Shown: positions 9,187 to 20,217 of the stretch, in pieces
How positions within the stretch are numbered: the stretch's first letter is position 1
Layout: the number at the start of each line of letters is the position of its first letter
NCBI GenBank assembly: GCA_013368315.1
Contig: JAACJM010000055.1
Location: 186,001-250,000 of the forward strand
Direction: 5' to 3'
DNA: 64,000 nucleotides
DNA from: Tetrapyrgos nigripes
Taxonomy: Eukaryota; Basidiomycota; Agaricomycetes; Agaricales; Campanellaceae
Made by a program: the position numbers and the translations under genes
Notes under the pieces: generated by a model
What the model was told of the DNA's origin: nothing
The model's database searches: none
The model's input: the letters and a program-made list of their open reading frames with translations, nothing else

Positions 9187-11448
9187 CTATGTCAATGACT
9201 TCCTTTTAGAATGTATGGATGAACTCCAATCATCACGAACATCGCTACTAACCGTCTTGACCTCTGCTGTCACGTTGGCAATACTTGCCACGCTCGTCAT
9301 AGGCAAGTCTGCTAGACCAGAGGGTAGACGGGATAGTTCTGGATGTGAATGCAGATGTGGATGGGAATGGGAATGGCCTGTCCGAGTAGTGCTATCCCTC
9401 GTCCATTGAGATCCATCCGTCCATTGTGATGCTGTCCGTATGTCGAGTCCAGTTCCAGAGGAATCTTGACCACGGCTACGAGGAGACTTGGGTCGCGTAC
9501 CCAGCTCAAAGTCTGAGACGTAGCTTTCAGCTATTCCACGTAAACGGTGCCGTGCGTTGAGGGTAGCGAGAAGACTGTTAATGTATACTGCGGAATTGGG
9601 AGTGAGAATGAGGGCTGCCATGCGAAGGAAAAATCTTCTTGACTTACAATGGATAGTAACGAATTCTATGACCATAGCGCCTATACTCGCTGGTCTGGTA
9701 ATGAGTACGACCATTTGAGCGATTACTATCATTCTGTCATGGCAAATGTGAGTGCATTCGGTCAAGTTTGAAGTATTTAAGGACCTACGTCGTCAAAACA
9801 AATCGGTTCATGGCATAGACGATCAGCGTGCTTATGAGCTTTCGTGATCTACGTTTCACTGTGAGCAAGCATTCTGCATTTTTATGACTTCGTGAATCGT
9901 TACCTTGCCTCTGCATGAGGGCGATAATCCCAGAGGGTATAGCAGAGCGAGGTACAAATCAGAATGTCCGCAGATATTCGGAAGACGAGCATTGGGACCA
10001 TTGAAGAAATCTGTCATGTCAAAGTGGATAAATTTGAGTGACTTTTGCTGATGATGATAACTACGCCACGGAGGCGGCGTACCACGATTGTTTGTAGTCT
10101 CGCTAGCTCCCATATCTTGATTTCTCTGACGCCAAAGTCTATGGCAGTAGTTGCACGTCAGGAAGTCTGTAATATCCTCCAGAAACGATGAGGAGATACT
10201 CACAAATACCGTATGCTGCATTGGAAAAATCCATAATTGTCAGTGATTTTTGAGTTGGGGATGGATGGAATGAAATAACCTAGTTGCGCGACGCTCAGAA
10301 CGACCTGTTGAGTGTAATGTCAGTCTTGGAAGTATAGAGAGGTGAAAATGTGTGGCTTACACAGATAGATGAGAGGGCTATCCTCCAGATGCCTTTCGTC
10401 ACTAATGATGCATTCCCGGGAGATCGTCAGATTGACCCATTTGCAGTCAAGAAATTCTCCCACTTACGGTGATAGATCATCTTTGCAAAGAACCTACAGC
10501 TGAGAGTTAGTACTCTTCGAATTGGGACAGAATATGGGAAGATAGTACGAACAGTTGAATGATGAAACATATCACAGCCTGTCCAAGTCAGTCGCACATT
10601 GAGAACTCTGTGTATTGTGGAATGCACAAAGGCTTACTCACCCCTACTATCGACGAGGTCTACGTTTGGAGGAGGAAGAAGTCGTCAGTATCTGGATGAA
10701 GGATGGTGAAGACGGGGTTTCGTACATAGACAGACCTAGAGAAAAAGAAAGACTGTTAAAACCAGCATCGCTTTCAGAGAATTTGGGGTTACTCACCACT
10801 CTCCATCTACCAATAACTGCGGACTCGTGTAGCTTAGGACCTGGTATTGACTGCATCAGGAGATGAGGAATGCGCGGACAACGTCTTCAGACGTACGAGG
10901 TAGTGATACACGGTATGGCATACTAGGTAAAGACAAACAGGGTCAGAAGTCACCAGGGTAAGGTAGAAAGAAGCTCAGCTTACTCATGATAGTGTGGAAC
11001 GTCCCGAACACGCTTTTTCACGTTCCGTAAGGCTCTTTGTTTTTAGTGACGGGAAGTATGACATACAATAATGAAAGCACCTAAACAGAAGAGCTCCTTC
11101 AGCAACCCCATACGCATGCAGACGAACCGGAGAGATTACTCACCATCAATTTCATGGCGAGACTATCCCGAGGGTACTTCAGATAGTACATGTACATCTT
11201 GAAGTGATCGAGTAGAGAGAGGTCAATGCGATTGATCGGAGAGAAAGGTTTGTGCACTCACCTGGAGTACCGACATCCCATATAACAGCACCGTTATAAG
11301 ACAGCATATGTACGACGCTCCTGTGAAGCCATCCGATGAGGATTATATTTGACCAGCGTAGCCAGCGAACTGCAAAGAACCAACCATAGGTATCTGCGAA
11401 AACATGTTGTGATACAGGCGTGAAGCGGTCAGGGAGGGCGTCGGACAT
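9187..11448 (-). CDS. DUF6534-type multi-pass membrane protein
   Basis: A many-exon gene on the minus strand. The start at 11446-11448 gives MSDALPDRFTPVSQH. With a 64-nt intron it continues DTYGASYICCLITVLLYGMS VLQ, then MYMYYLKYPRDSLAMKLM, then VFGTFHTIM and HTVYHYL. This succession is the hallmark of the basidiomycete family carrying the DUF6534 C-terminal domain (YF-x-YP-x-D-x-LxxK, then DTFHT). The last long exon (9187-9765) holds hydrophobic helices and INSLLATLNARHRLRG, which matches the conserved NTLLATLNAR end of that domain. A histidine- and serine-rich cytoplasmic tail follows. The family is expected to have about seven membrane helices; its function is unknown. The exon boundaries in 9770-11140 were only partly resolved. 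Confidence 0.75.
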
Positions 11449-12629
11449 GCCAGTCTGGCTATGGCAGGCCGCAGAGGAGTAGGATGGATAATGGTGGGTG
11501 TAGTTCAACCTACGGGGATAAGTGACGGCCTGTTATATGGTCATGGCTTTCTCAGAGAAGGGCGATCTCGATTAGAATCAATACAATTTCGCTTGGCTGA
11601 CTCGGCTTTTGTGGAGAAATTTCTGCAGAGATGTCCGCTTGTCCACCATTGGTTCCACGCTTTGCAATTCTTGTGGAAGCTGACAGGATCTGTATTTCGA
11701 GTCGTACAAGTAATGAAAAGAGGACCCTGGAAGACACTAGAGGTTTGGCGACTCTGTTTCTGAAAGGGAGATTGACGCTAACATAAAGTACGACCCTGGA
11801 AAGAAAGCTGCAGTAAACCCCGATAGATTCATATTACATACTTATATTCTGCCGTCGATTTGCGGCCCAAGAAGCGGCCTTCTTTGCGTCCAAAATTAAA
11901 ATCTTACTAGGCCTCAAGGCCTCAATGTTTGGTCGCGAGACGTCAGGCCAGCTAGAACTTTACATAGAAGAAACCACTTCAGCTTTGATCGGTATCCTTG
12001 GACGAATCACATTCTGGGATCTGTGGACACTTCCGCATCCGAAAATGTGTTAGACCGTTGCCAACGGTCGTAGTTAAGTTACATAGATCTGAACTCCCCC
12101 AACAAATTTGGATGTGATTTATCCCAGTGACTATCCAAATCAATGTGTGCTCCATCTGATAATTGGGAAAACCCTAGCAGTTGCCTCAGGCTCTAAGTAC
12201 TAGCTTGAAGGCTTCTGCACATCGAAATTCGGCAGTCGCGAATGAGAGTCAAGTGAAAAACGATCAATTTCGCTATCTGCGCAACAAATGCTCAGGTAAA
12301 TACTAACAAGTATCTACCTCGATAGCTCCTCAAAAAGAAGAAAGAAAGAAAGAAAGAAAGAAGCAAACCAGAAAGAAACAGTAAAGTAGCACTATGAGAG
12401 TCGTCAATCATATAGTAGGTGGATCTGAAGCCAATAATAATGAGCAATTCGAGCGTAAAACGCGACCCAAATGTCCAGGCAAAGACTTCAGGACAGTTTC
12501 CGCCGCCACAGACGAGCGAGAGGAGGCTCGTCGCTGCCAGATACGTGAATGAACTTGAATGAAGGACACTAAAAATTCGCGTCGGCCACGTGGTCACCAA
12601 AAATTTCGTTTCTGTCCACCACGACGCGA
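11449..12629. other. Divergent intergenic region between DUF6534 gene and MRH4
   Basis: About 1.2 kb between the starts of two divergently transcribed genes, so it should contain both promoters. It holds a short purine microsatellite (see 12338-12363). The open frames here are short and neither repeated nor similar to anything I recognise. I see no transposon ends. Confidence 0.6.
12338..12363. repeat. (GAAA)n microsatellite
   Basis: About six uninterrupted GAAA units lie in the MRH4/DUF6534 divergent promoter region. This is a simple sequence repeat with no coding role. Confidence 0.85.
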
Positions 12630-14969
12630 ATGTCGTCTCTCGTCCGTTCAGCATGTCGGCCCTGTCAGCGGGACATGTTCTCGAGGCTATTCCACTCGTC
12701 AACTCCGATGTTAAAAGGTTAGTAAAAAAAACCCACAGAGTTCCTGATACTTGCTGAGAAAAGAATTTCAGAGCGTTCTCGGAGAACTGGACTCAAGTCT
12801 GCTCAGGAGCTGAAGATTACTCGTGAAAATCAGCCCTATAGGTTCAGAAATAGAAAGCCTCAAAAGGATCAGATTCCAAAAGAATCGTTTGCTCGCGAAG
12901 AACCACCTCATGGATCCGAAGCAGTCCCAGAAGAAAAGGCAAAGTCAATCTCTTTTCGCAGAAAAAACCGCTGCGGAAAACGACTCTGACTGGAAATGGC
13001 GACGGAGTAGATGGGGTCGGGAAATCAACGCGACGCTTGAGGAGGAAGGACCAGCCTCTCGGGCGCGGTCAGACGGGAAAAAGTATTCCCAGAAAGACGG
13101 CCAAGCCTCTTGGAGGCGGTCAGACGAGGAAAGAAAGCATTCGAACGGGAAGAAAAAGTATCCTCAATCATCTTCTTCCGGTAACGCTCTTGCTGATCAG
13201 ACGCGTTCGACTGCTCAATCTGCAGGCTCTTCTAAATCAGAAGGGTCCAAATCCATGAAAAACTCATCGTCGTCCCCTTTCACTTCCCCTCCTCTTTTAC
13301 CCGGCATCCTACGCTGTCTCCTTGCCGTTTTAGGGCCCAAGGCTACCCCATCCGAAGTACAAGCCCTCAGTTTACAACACATTCTTTCTTCACAGTCCCC
13401 TCCCTCATCATCACGTCAATGGAAACAGTTCCTCCTCGCTTCGGAAACCGGGTCTGGCAAATCGATAGCCTACCTTCTTCCTGTCTTACAATCTCTCAAA
13501 GAGACAGAAGGTTCCTTCCGCGCTTCGTCTCATCCTCATGCTCAGAGGAAGGAAAACCCTCGCGCCCTTATCCTGGCTCCTACGCACGAGTTGTCTCGCC
13601 AGCTTTCCTCTTTCGCCAAGGACCTTCTTCACGAAGACAAGCTCAAGGTCGTCTGTGCCTCTCAAGCAAATAACCGTACAAGATCTAGCGAAAAGTCCAT
13701 CAAAGGCAGCGCCAGCAATATGAAAAAGGCCTTTGATCCCGACCTGCCTCATTCTGGTGCTATGGAATTTGATGTCAAGTCTGCCGCTCTGACAGCGCGC
13801 CAGGCGGACGTTTTCGTGGGCACACCGATGAAAATTCTAGACTTAGTGAAGGGAAGAGGCTGGGATCGTGTAGAGGCTGGGGAAGATACGGAACTGCAGC
13901 TTCTTGATGAGAATGGAGAGAAGAGGAAATGGAGGCGAGGGCGAGACAAGGTTATCGTTTCTGGCCCAAACAACCGCTGGAGAGCTGAACCGGAGATGGG
14001 GCTGAGTAACGTTGAATGGGTCGTGGTCGATGAGGCCGACGTGCTATTCGGTGTGTTGATGTCTTTCATCTATTTAAATGATACAAAAATACTAATTATG
14101 TTCTTGCAGATCCCGACTTCCAAGAAACAACTCGTCTCCTCCTCTCCGAAATCAGCGCAGCTCGTGGTCATCCCGTAGAACTCACACTCGAACCATCGTT
14201 GTCTGCCTTCACTCCATCAGAGACCGAGACCGTTGACAAAACCGTCAATGCCATCAAGTATCCTTTCAACCTCATACTCACCTCGGCTACTATTCCCAAC
14301 TCTCTCTCCAACTACCTAGAGCGATACCATCCCTCCATGCAACGTCTTGTTTCCTCGAATGTCCATCGTCTTCCTTCAACTCTCCAAACCGAATATGTCG
14401 CTTGGTCAGGCGGAAACAAGCACGCCGACGTTGAGAAACGAATCAGACAGGTTTGGGGAGAGGATTCTGTCGGGCCTGCAGGCCTTGGCGGCATGCCCAA
14501 ACTGTCCAAGATCTTGATATTCTGCAATAAGGGTACCCGTGTAGAAGCCTTGGGCGAGTATCTAGAGGAGAAAGGGATAAAAAACGTTTGGTTGACGAGT
14601 AAAGCCGACAATCGTTCCAAAGGCTCCAATAAGCATTTGGAAGGATTTTTGAAGCCCAGACCTGGACGTGCAGATGAAATGGTCGAAGAGGAAAGGGAAG
14701 CTGATATCGAGGGTTCCAACGATCCAAAGCAAACGCCTCATGTCATGATCACGACGTCCCTTCTTTCTCGTGGATTGGACTTTTCCCCAGATTTGAAGAA
14801 CGTGTTCATTATGGATGAGCCTAGAAATTTGATTGATTTCTTGCACCGAGCTGGAAGATCTGCGAGGGCAGGTGCACGGGGTAGAGTGGTAGTGTTTGGG
14901 AAATACGAAGGAAGAGGGAGTTCGAGGGCAAGGGAAGTCAGGGACAGGGTCGCCCAATTGGGGAGGTAA
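12630..14969 (+). CDS. MRH4: Mitochondrial DEAD-box RNA helicase MRH4
   Basis: Exon 1 (12630-12717) encodes an N-terminus rich in Arg/Ser (MSSLVRSACRPCQRDMFSRL), a convincing mitochondrial presequence. The body contains ordered helicase motifs: ASETGSGKS (I), PTHELSRQ (Ia), GTP (Ib), DEAD (II), TSAT (III), SRGLDF (V) and HRAGRSARAG (VI). A 59-nt intron (14051-14109) joins VLF to DPDFQETT. The large insert between Ia and II and the mitochondrial leader fit MRH4, which in yeast acts in assembly of the mitochondrial large ribosomal subunit. The exon 1 frame continues sensibly to about 12980 but meets a stop, while the helicase frame is shifted by one. An unseen intron (for example donor 12823) or a sequence frameshift lies between. 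Confidence 0.85.
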
Positions 14970-15245
14970 TACATATGAGGGGATTTAGTTCGATGAGTTT
15001 TTCCATGGCCATTTTTTCATATTTTAGTTCTGCAGCACCACTCATTTTCTATCACAATGCACATATAATATAGCGAGGATATAGCTATGGCGAATTAATG
15101 CTTTTTTGGTTAGGCTTTATTAGCTTGCCCTTCTATTCGGTTACGATGTAAATTGACTGAGATATCATATATCACTGGCTAACCCTTGCCCTCCGACTTG
15201 CCTCCAACGCCTCCTAAACGGTTCTCAGACATAACTGCTCTTTGA
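14970..15245. other. Spacer MRH4 - P450-1
   Basis: A gene-free 276-base stretch containing the MRH4 3' end and the P450-1 promoter. The last 45 bases, just before the P450 start, are almost identical to those before P450-2, so the proximal promoter was duplicated with the gene. Confidence 0.6.
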
Positions 15246-17403
15246 ATGGTTGTCCACCTCGACTCTAACCTGTTCACTGTGGGCGTGATTTGTCTTGTTT
15301 TTCTGGTAGGGAAATTTGTCAGGGCTTATCATGAGAATTCCAAGGTACGTCATGGTTGGATGCTTGCATGTCTTGGTCGCCTAACGATACACGACTTCTG
15401 AACAGCTCAGCAAAATTCCTACAGTTGGACCAGATGGAATTCTGACATCCTATATCACGCTCTTCAAATGGATCTCGCAGGGTACTGAGCTTATAGAAGA
15501 GGGATATCGTCAAGTACGTCCTCAAGCCAATTGTGTCCTAAGTTCTACTTCTGACGGTGTTCACTTCGTTCATCATTCACGTCCCACAGAACCGTGGTCG
15601 TGTATTCAAGGTGCCCAGCATCAACGGCTGGTACATCGTCGCCGCTGGAACAAGGTTGGTCGAAGACATCCGCAAGGCTTCCGAGGATGAGTTGTCCAGT
15701 CGAGAAGCTACCTATGAGGTTGTTCACGACTACTATACGATGTATCCCGATACGCTTTCGGACCCCTATCATGCTGAAGTTATCCGGACGAAGCTTACGA
15801 GGGATGTTGGGGTTCATTTCGATGATTTGAATGAGGAGATCGAGGATATTGTTCCAAAGGAGATTCCGTTGACTGAAGGTTAGTAGTATACTTATGTTTG
15901 GTTATGTTGGGCCATGCGTTCCACTGACGCTGCTATATGTAGATTGGACCGAGATACACGCATGGCCAAAGGTTATGAGCATTGCTGCTCATACTTCCAA
16001 TCGGTTTTTTGTTGGTTTACCTCTGTGTGAGTTGTTTTACTTGGTGTTAATAACCGTGACATTGTAGCTGACTGTACTGCGTCTCTCGGCCTCTCTAGCT
16101 CGCAATTCTGACTTTTGCAAACTAAACATCGACTTTGCAGAGAGTGTCTTTAGGAATGCGACAATTCTTCTCCTATTTCCTAAATTCCTTCATCCGATTG
16201 TTGGCCGTATCTTTACTGGCAGGAGGGTGGCGATGAGGCGAATTAAAAAGTATCTCAAGCCGATAATTGAGGAAAGGTTAAGGATGAAAGAGCAATTTGG
16301 TGAAGATTGGGCGGATAAACCGGTGAGTACTTACTACTTGGGTCACTAGCCTCAGATTGATTGCGGATTGTACTGACTCCCACTGGTAGAATGATTTAAT
16401 CCAATGGTCAATGGATGCTGAAGAGCTTGCACCACTCTCTAAACGTACTTCTGTGGAGGATCTTTGTGCTCGTGTGCTTACAGTCAACTTTGCGTCTATA
16501 AATACCACCTCAGTGAGTATTCGTGAGTTTATGGGCTTTTCGTGAGACACTAATTCTTTGCCGTAGAATGTAGGTCTAACATACCTTGATGTAAGGCAAG
16601 AACACTCATGCTCACCTTTTTTCCCAGTTCCTCCTTTCAGTTCTCTTACAACTCGCGGCGCATCCAGAGTTTGCTGATCCGCTACGCAACGAAGTGGAGA
16701 GTGTCGTCGAAAGGGAAGGGTGGACAAAACCCGCACTCAACCAGATGTGGATGTTGGATAGTTTTGTGACGGAGTCGGTGAGGCTGCAGCCTACCGGTGC
16801 GAGTACGTCTTATGTCTTACTCCAAGCGATACTTTGCTGATCACTCACTGTAGTGGTGCCTTTCAGAAAGGCGATGAAGGATTTCACTTTTTCTGACGGT
16901 ACTACCGTACCAGCTGGTACCCTTGTCACTACTGCAGCTTGGTCCATTCTTAGAGATGAGGTGAGAGCCACCGGGAAGTGGTACTGCTTGTCACGACACA
17001 GTTGTTGATTTGAATGCACTAGGAGCTTTATCCTAACGGGAATGAGTTCAAACCTTTCCGATTTTCCGAATTGCGAGAAAAGGAAGAAGAGAGTATGAAG
17101 CATCAACTGGTCACTGTCAATCCGGAGTGGATGGTTTTTGGACAAGGGAAGCATGCTTGGTGAGTTTGTTTTGCTCGTCTGTTTGCACTTTCCACAGTAA
17201 CTGAGAGGCTGACTTTCGTGAGCAGTCCAGGAAGATTCTTCGCGTCGACTGAAATAAAGGCGATTTTGGCTCATGTGGTTCTGCATTATGATGTCAAGCT
17301 ACCGAATGATTCGAAGGAGACACCTGCCACCTTTAAGAAGCAGATACATACTGGACCTAGTCTGGAGGCGACGGTTATGTTTAGGAAACGAAGGTTCGGC
17401 TGA
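15246..17403 (+). CDS. Cytochrome P450, tandem copy 1
   Basis: A multi-exon P450, complete. Exon 1 encodes an N-terminal membrane anchor (LFTVGVICLVFLVGKFV, residues about 9-25). This is followed by LSKIPTVGPDGILTSY. The I-helix region reads VNFASINTTS, which lacks the usual AGxDT and resembles the NFAAIHTTS form of CYP512/ent-kaurene-oxidase-like fungal P450s. The K-helix ExxR is ESVR. The heme loop FGQGKHACPGRFFA is split by an intron after KHAC. It ends FRKRRFG and TGA at 17401-17403. It is an ER-anchored monooxygenase; the substrate is unknown. No terpene synthase or other biosynthetic partner is adjacent. The CYP family assignment is my inference from motifs only. Confidence 0.88.
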
Positions 17404-17738
17404 TTGGGTTTTGGCAAGTGTGGGCCGAGTTTGGGCTGAGTAGCTGGAGATGGATTCACCAGCTCGTGCTGCAAGTATCCCATGTGTCATGAATACCAAT
17501 ATCTATGCCACCGTGCATGACCTTCTATGACATCATGTCATACCAAGACCAGGCCCTTCTAAGTTTTAATGCCCTCCTGTCGAAGAAAAGCTTCCCCTTT
17601 TGACATATCAGAAGGGACTGTCACAGGTCTATGGCGAATCAATGCTTTTTCTCTTCTATTCAGTACCTTGAGCGACAGCCGTGACTGACACTTGACTATC
17701 CTTTCCTAAACTGGTTCTCAGATATAACTGCTCTTTGA
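17404..17738. other. Spacer P450-1 - P450-2
   Basis: 335 bases. The first part matches the sequence after P450-2 (GATTCACCAGCTCGTGCTGC) and the last 45 bases match the pre-start sequence of P450-1, as expected for a tandem duplication. No other feature seen. Confidence 0.6.
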
Positions 17739-19894
17739 ATGGTCGTCCACCTCGACTCTAACCTGTTCACTGTAGGCGTGATTTGTCTCGTTTTTCTGAT
17801 AGGAAAATTTGTCAGAGCTTATCATGAGAATTCCAAGGTACGTCGCATGGCTGGATGCTTGCATGTCTTGCCAAGTCACCTAACGATACACGACTTTTGT
17901 TTGGCTCACACAGCTCAGCAAAATTCCTACAGTTGGACCAGATGGAATTCTGACATCCTATATTACACTCTTCAAATGGATATCGCAGGGCACTGATCTT
18001 ATAGAAGAGGGGTATCGTCAAGTACGTCCTCAAGCCAATTCTGTCCTTCTGACGGTCCCCACTTCGCTCATCATTCACATCCCACAGAACCGTGGTCGTA
18101 TATTCAAGGTGCCCAGCATCGATGGCTGGTACGTCGTCGCCGCTGGAGCAAAGTTGGTCGAAGACATCCGCAAGGCTTCTGAGGACGAGTTGTCCAGTCG
18201 AGAAGGTACCTGTGAGGTTGTTCACGGCTACTATACGATGTATCCCGATACTGTTTTGGACCCCTATCATGCTGAGGTTATCCGGACGAAGCTTACGAGG
18301 GATGTTGGGATTCATTTCGATGATTTGCATGAGGAGATTGAGGATATTGTTTCAAAGGAGATTCCGTTGACTGAAGGTATGTAGTATACTTGTGTTTCGT
18401 TATGTTGGGTCATGCGTTCCGCTGACGCTACTAGATTGGACCGAGATACACGCATGGCCAAAGATTATGAGCATTGTTGCTCATACTTCGAATCGATTTT
18501 TTGTTGGTTTACCTCTGTGTGAGTGGATTTGCTTGGTGTCTTATAATCACCGTGATGTTGTAGTTTACTGTGCTACATCTCTCGGCCTCTCTAGCTCGCA
18601 ATTCCGACTTTCGCAAAGTAAACATCGACTTTGCAGAGAGTCTCTTTAGGAATGCGATAATTCTTCTCCTGTTTCCTAAATTCCTTCATCCGATTGTTGG
18701 TCGTATCTTTACTGGCAGGAGGGTGGCAATGAGGCAAATTAAAAAGTATCTCAAGCCGATAATTGAGGAAAGGTTAAGGATGAAAGAGCAATTTGGTGAA
18801 GATTGGGCGGATAAACCGGTGAGTACTAGTTGGGTCACTAGCCTCAGAGAGATTGCCGTTTTTACTGACCCCCACTGGTAGAATGATTTAATCCAATGGT
18901 TAATGGATGCTGAAGAGCTTGCACCACTCTCTAAACGTACTTCCGTGGAGGATCTTTGTGCTCGTATGCTTACAGTCAACCTTGCGTCTATAAATACCAC
19001 CTCGGTGAGTATTCTGAGTTTCTGGGCTTTCGGTGAGACACTAAAATCTTGCTGTAGAATGTAGGTCTAACATACCTTGATATAAGGCAAGAACGCTTAT
19101 GCTCACCTTTTCTCTCAGCTCATCCTTTCAACCCTCTTACAACTCGCCGCACATACAGAGTTTGCTGATCCGCTACGCAACGAAGTGGAGAGCGTCGTCA
19201 AAAGGGCAGGGTGGACAAAAGACGCACTCGATCAGATGCGGATGCTGGATAGTTTTGTGAAAGAATCGACGAGGCTGCAGCCTAGCGGTCCGAGTACGTT
19301 TTATGTCTTACTCCAAGTGATACTTTGCTGATCACTCATTGTAGTGCTGCCTTTCAGGAAGGCGATGAAGGATTTCACTTTTTCTGACGGTACTACCGTA
19401 CCAGCTGGTAACCTGGTCACTACTGCAGCTTGGTCCATTCTTAGAGATGAGGTGAGAGTCACCGGGAGGTGGTACTGCTTGTCACGGCACACTTGTTGAT
19501 TTGAATGCACTAGGAGCTTTATCCTAATGGGAATGAGTTCAAACCTTTCCGATTTTCTGAATTGCGAGAAAAGGAAGAAGAGAGTATGAAACATCAATTG
19601 GTCACTATCAATCCGGAGTGGATGGTTTTTGGACAAGGGAAGCATGCTTGGTGAGTTTGTTTTACTCGTCCGTTAGCACTTTCCACGGTAGCTGAGAGGC
19701 TGACTTTCGTGGACAGTCCAGGAAGGTTCTTCGCGTCGACAGAAATAAAGGCTATTTTGGCTCATGTGGTTCTGCATTACGATGTCAAGCTACCGAATGA
19801 CTCGAAGGAGACACCTGCCATTTTGAAGAAGCAGCTGCATACTGGACCTAGTCTGGAGGCAACGGTTATGTTTAGGAAACGAAGGTTCGGCTGA
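17739..19894 (+). CDS. Cytochrome P450, tandem copy 2
   Basis: It has the same exon arrangement as copy 1 and near-identical coding sequence. The start MVVHLDSNLFTVGVICL includes the membrane anchor. The ExxR motif is ESTR, the heme loop is FGQGKHACPGRFFA, and the end is FRKRRFG. The I-helix is VNLASINTTS (Leu for Phe compared with copy 1), a change that might affect the active site. All exons seem open and splice sites conserved, so it is probably functional. High similarity in exons and introns points to a recent tandem duplication. Confidence 0.87.
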
Positions 19895-19999
19895 TTGGGT
19901 TTTGGCAAGTCTGGGCCGAGTCTGGGCTGAGTAGCTGGAGATGGATTCACCAGCTCGTGCTGCAAGTATCCCATGCGTCATGAATAGCAATATCTATGC

Positions 20000-20217
20000 A
20001 ATGTACTACTAGCAAAGTGAAAAATTTCAATACAGTACACTAGATCTTAGCTACATTTCTGTGCGGGCGCAGAGGACTGATGGTCGTTTATTGACGCCTG
20101 GCTAGGGGTGACGAAAATTTGACATTGTTACAGTAACGAACCCGAACTGCCGAATATTTAGGTTCGTCACCCCTGTAACAGTAACGGTGGGGTGCCGAAT
20201 TGATTAAAATGGTACAG
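20000..20217. repeat. Unique insert with 12-bp inverted repeat at the P450-3 breakpoint
   Basis: This 218-base stretch replaces the promoter, exon 1 and part of exon 2 expected for P450-3. It contains AGGGGTGACGAA at 20104-20115 and its exact reverse complement at 20163-20174, enclosing a partly repeated tgttacagtaacg motif (20127-20138, similar at 20174-20186). It could be a small fold-back element or a rearrangement scar. No coding capacity. Confidence 0.6.

Noticed and set aside
9312..9509. 65-codon minus-strand frame in the DUF6534 gene
   Set aside because: Alternative register of the last exon; the longer frame carries the conserved LLATLNAR motif.
12292..12702. 136-codon minus-strand frame upstream of and across MRH4 exon 1
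   Set aside because: It runs antisense through the GAAA microsatellite and the MRH4 presequence exon; the plus-strand presequence is much more convincing.
13486..14069. Antisense frames within the MRH4 body
   Set aside because: Shadow frames of the helicase exon, which shows all DEAD-box motifs.
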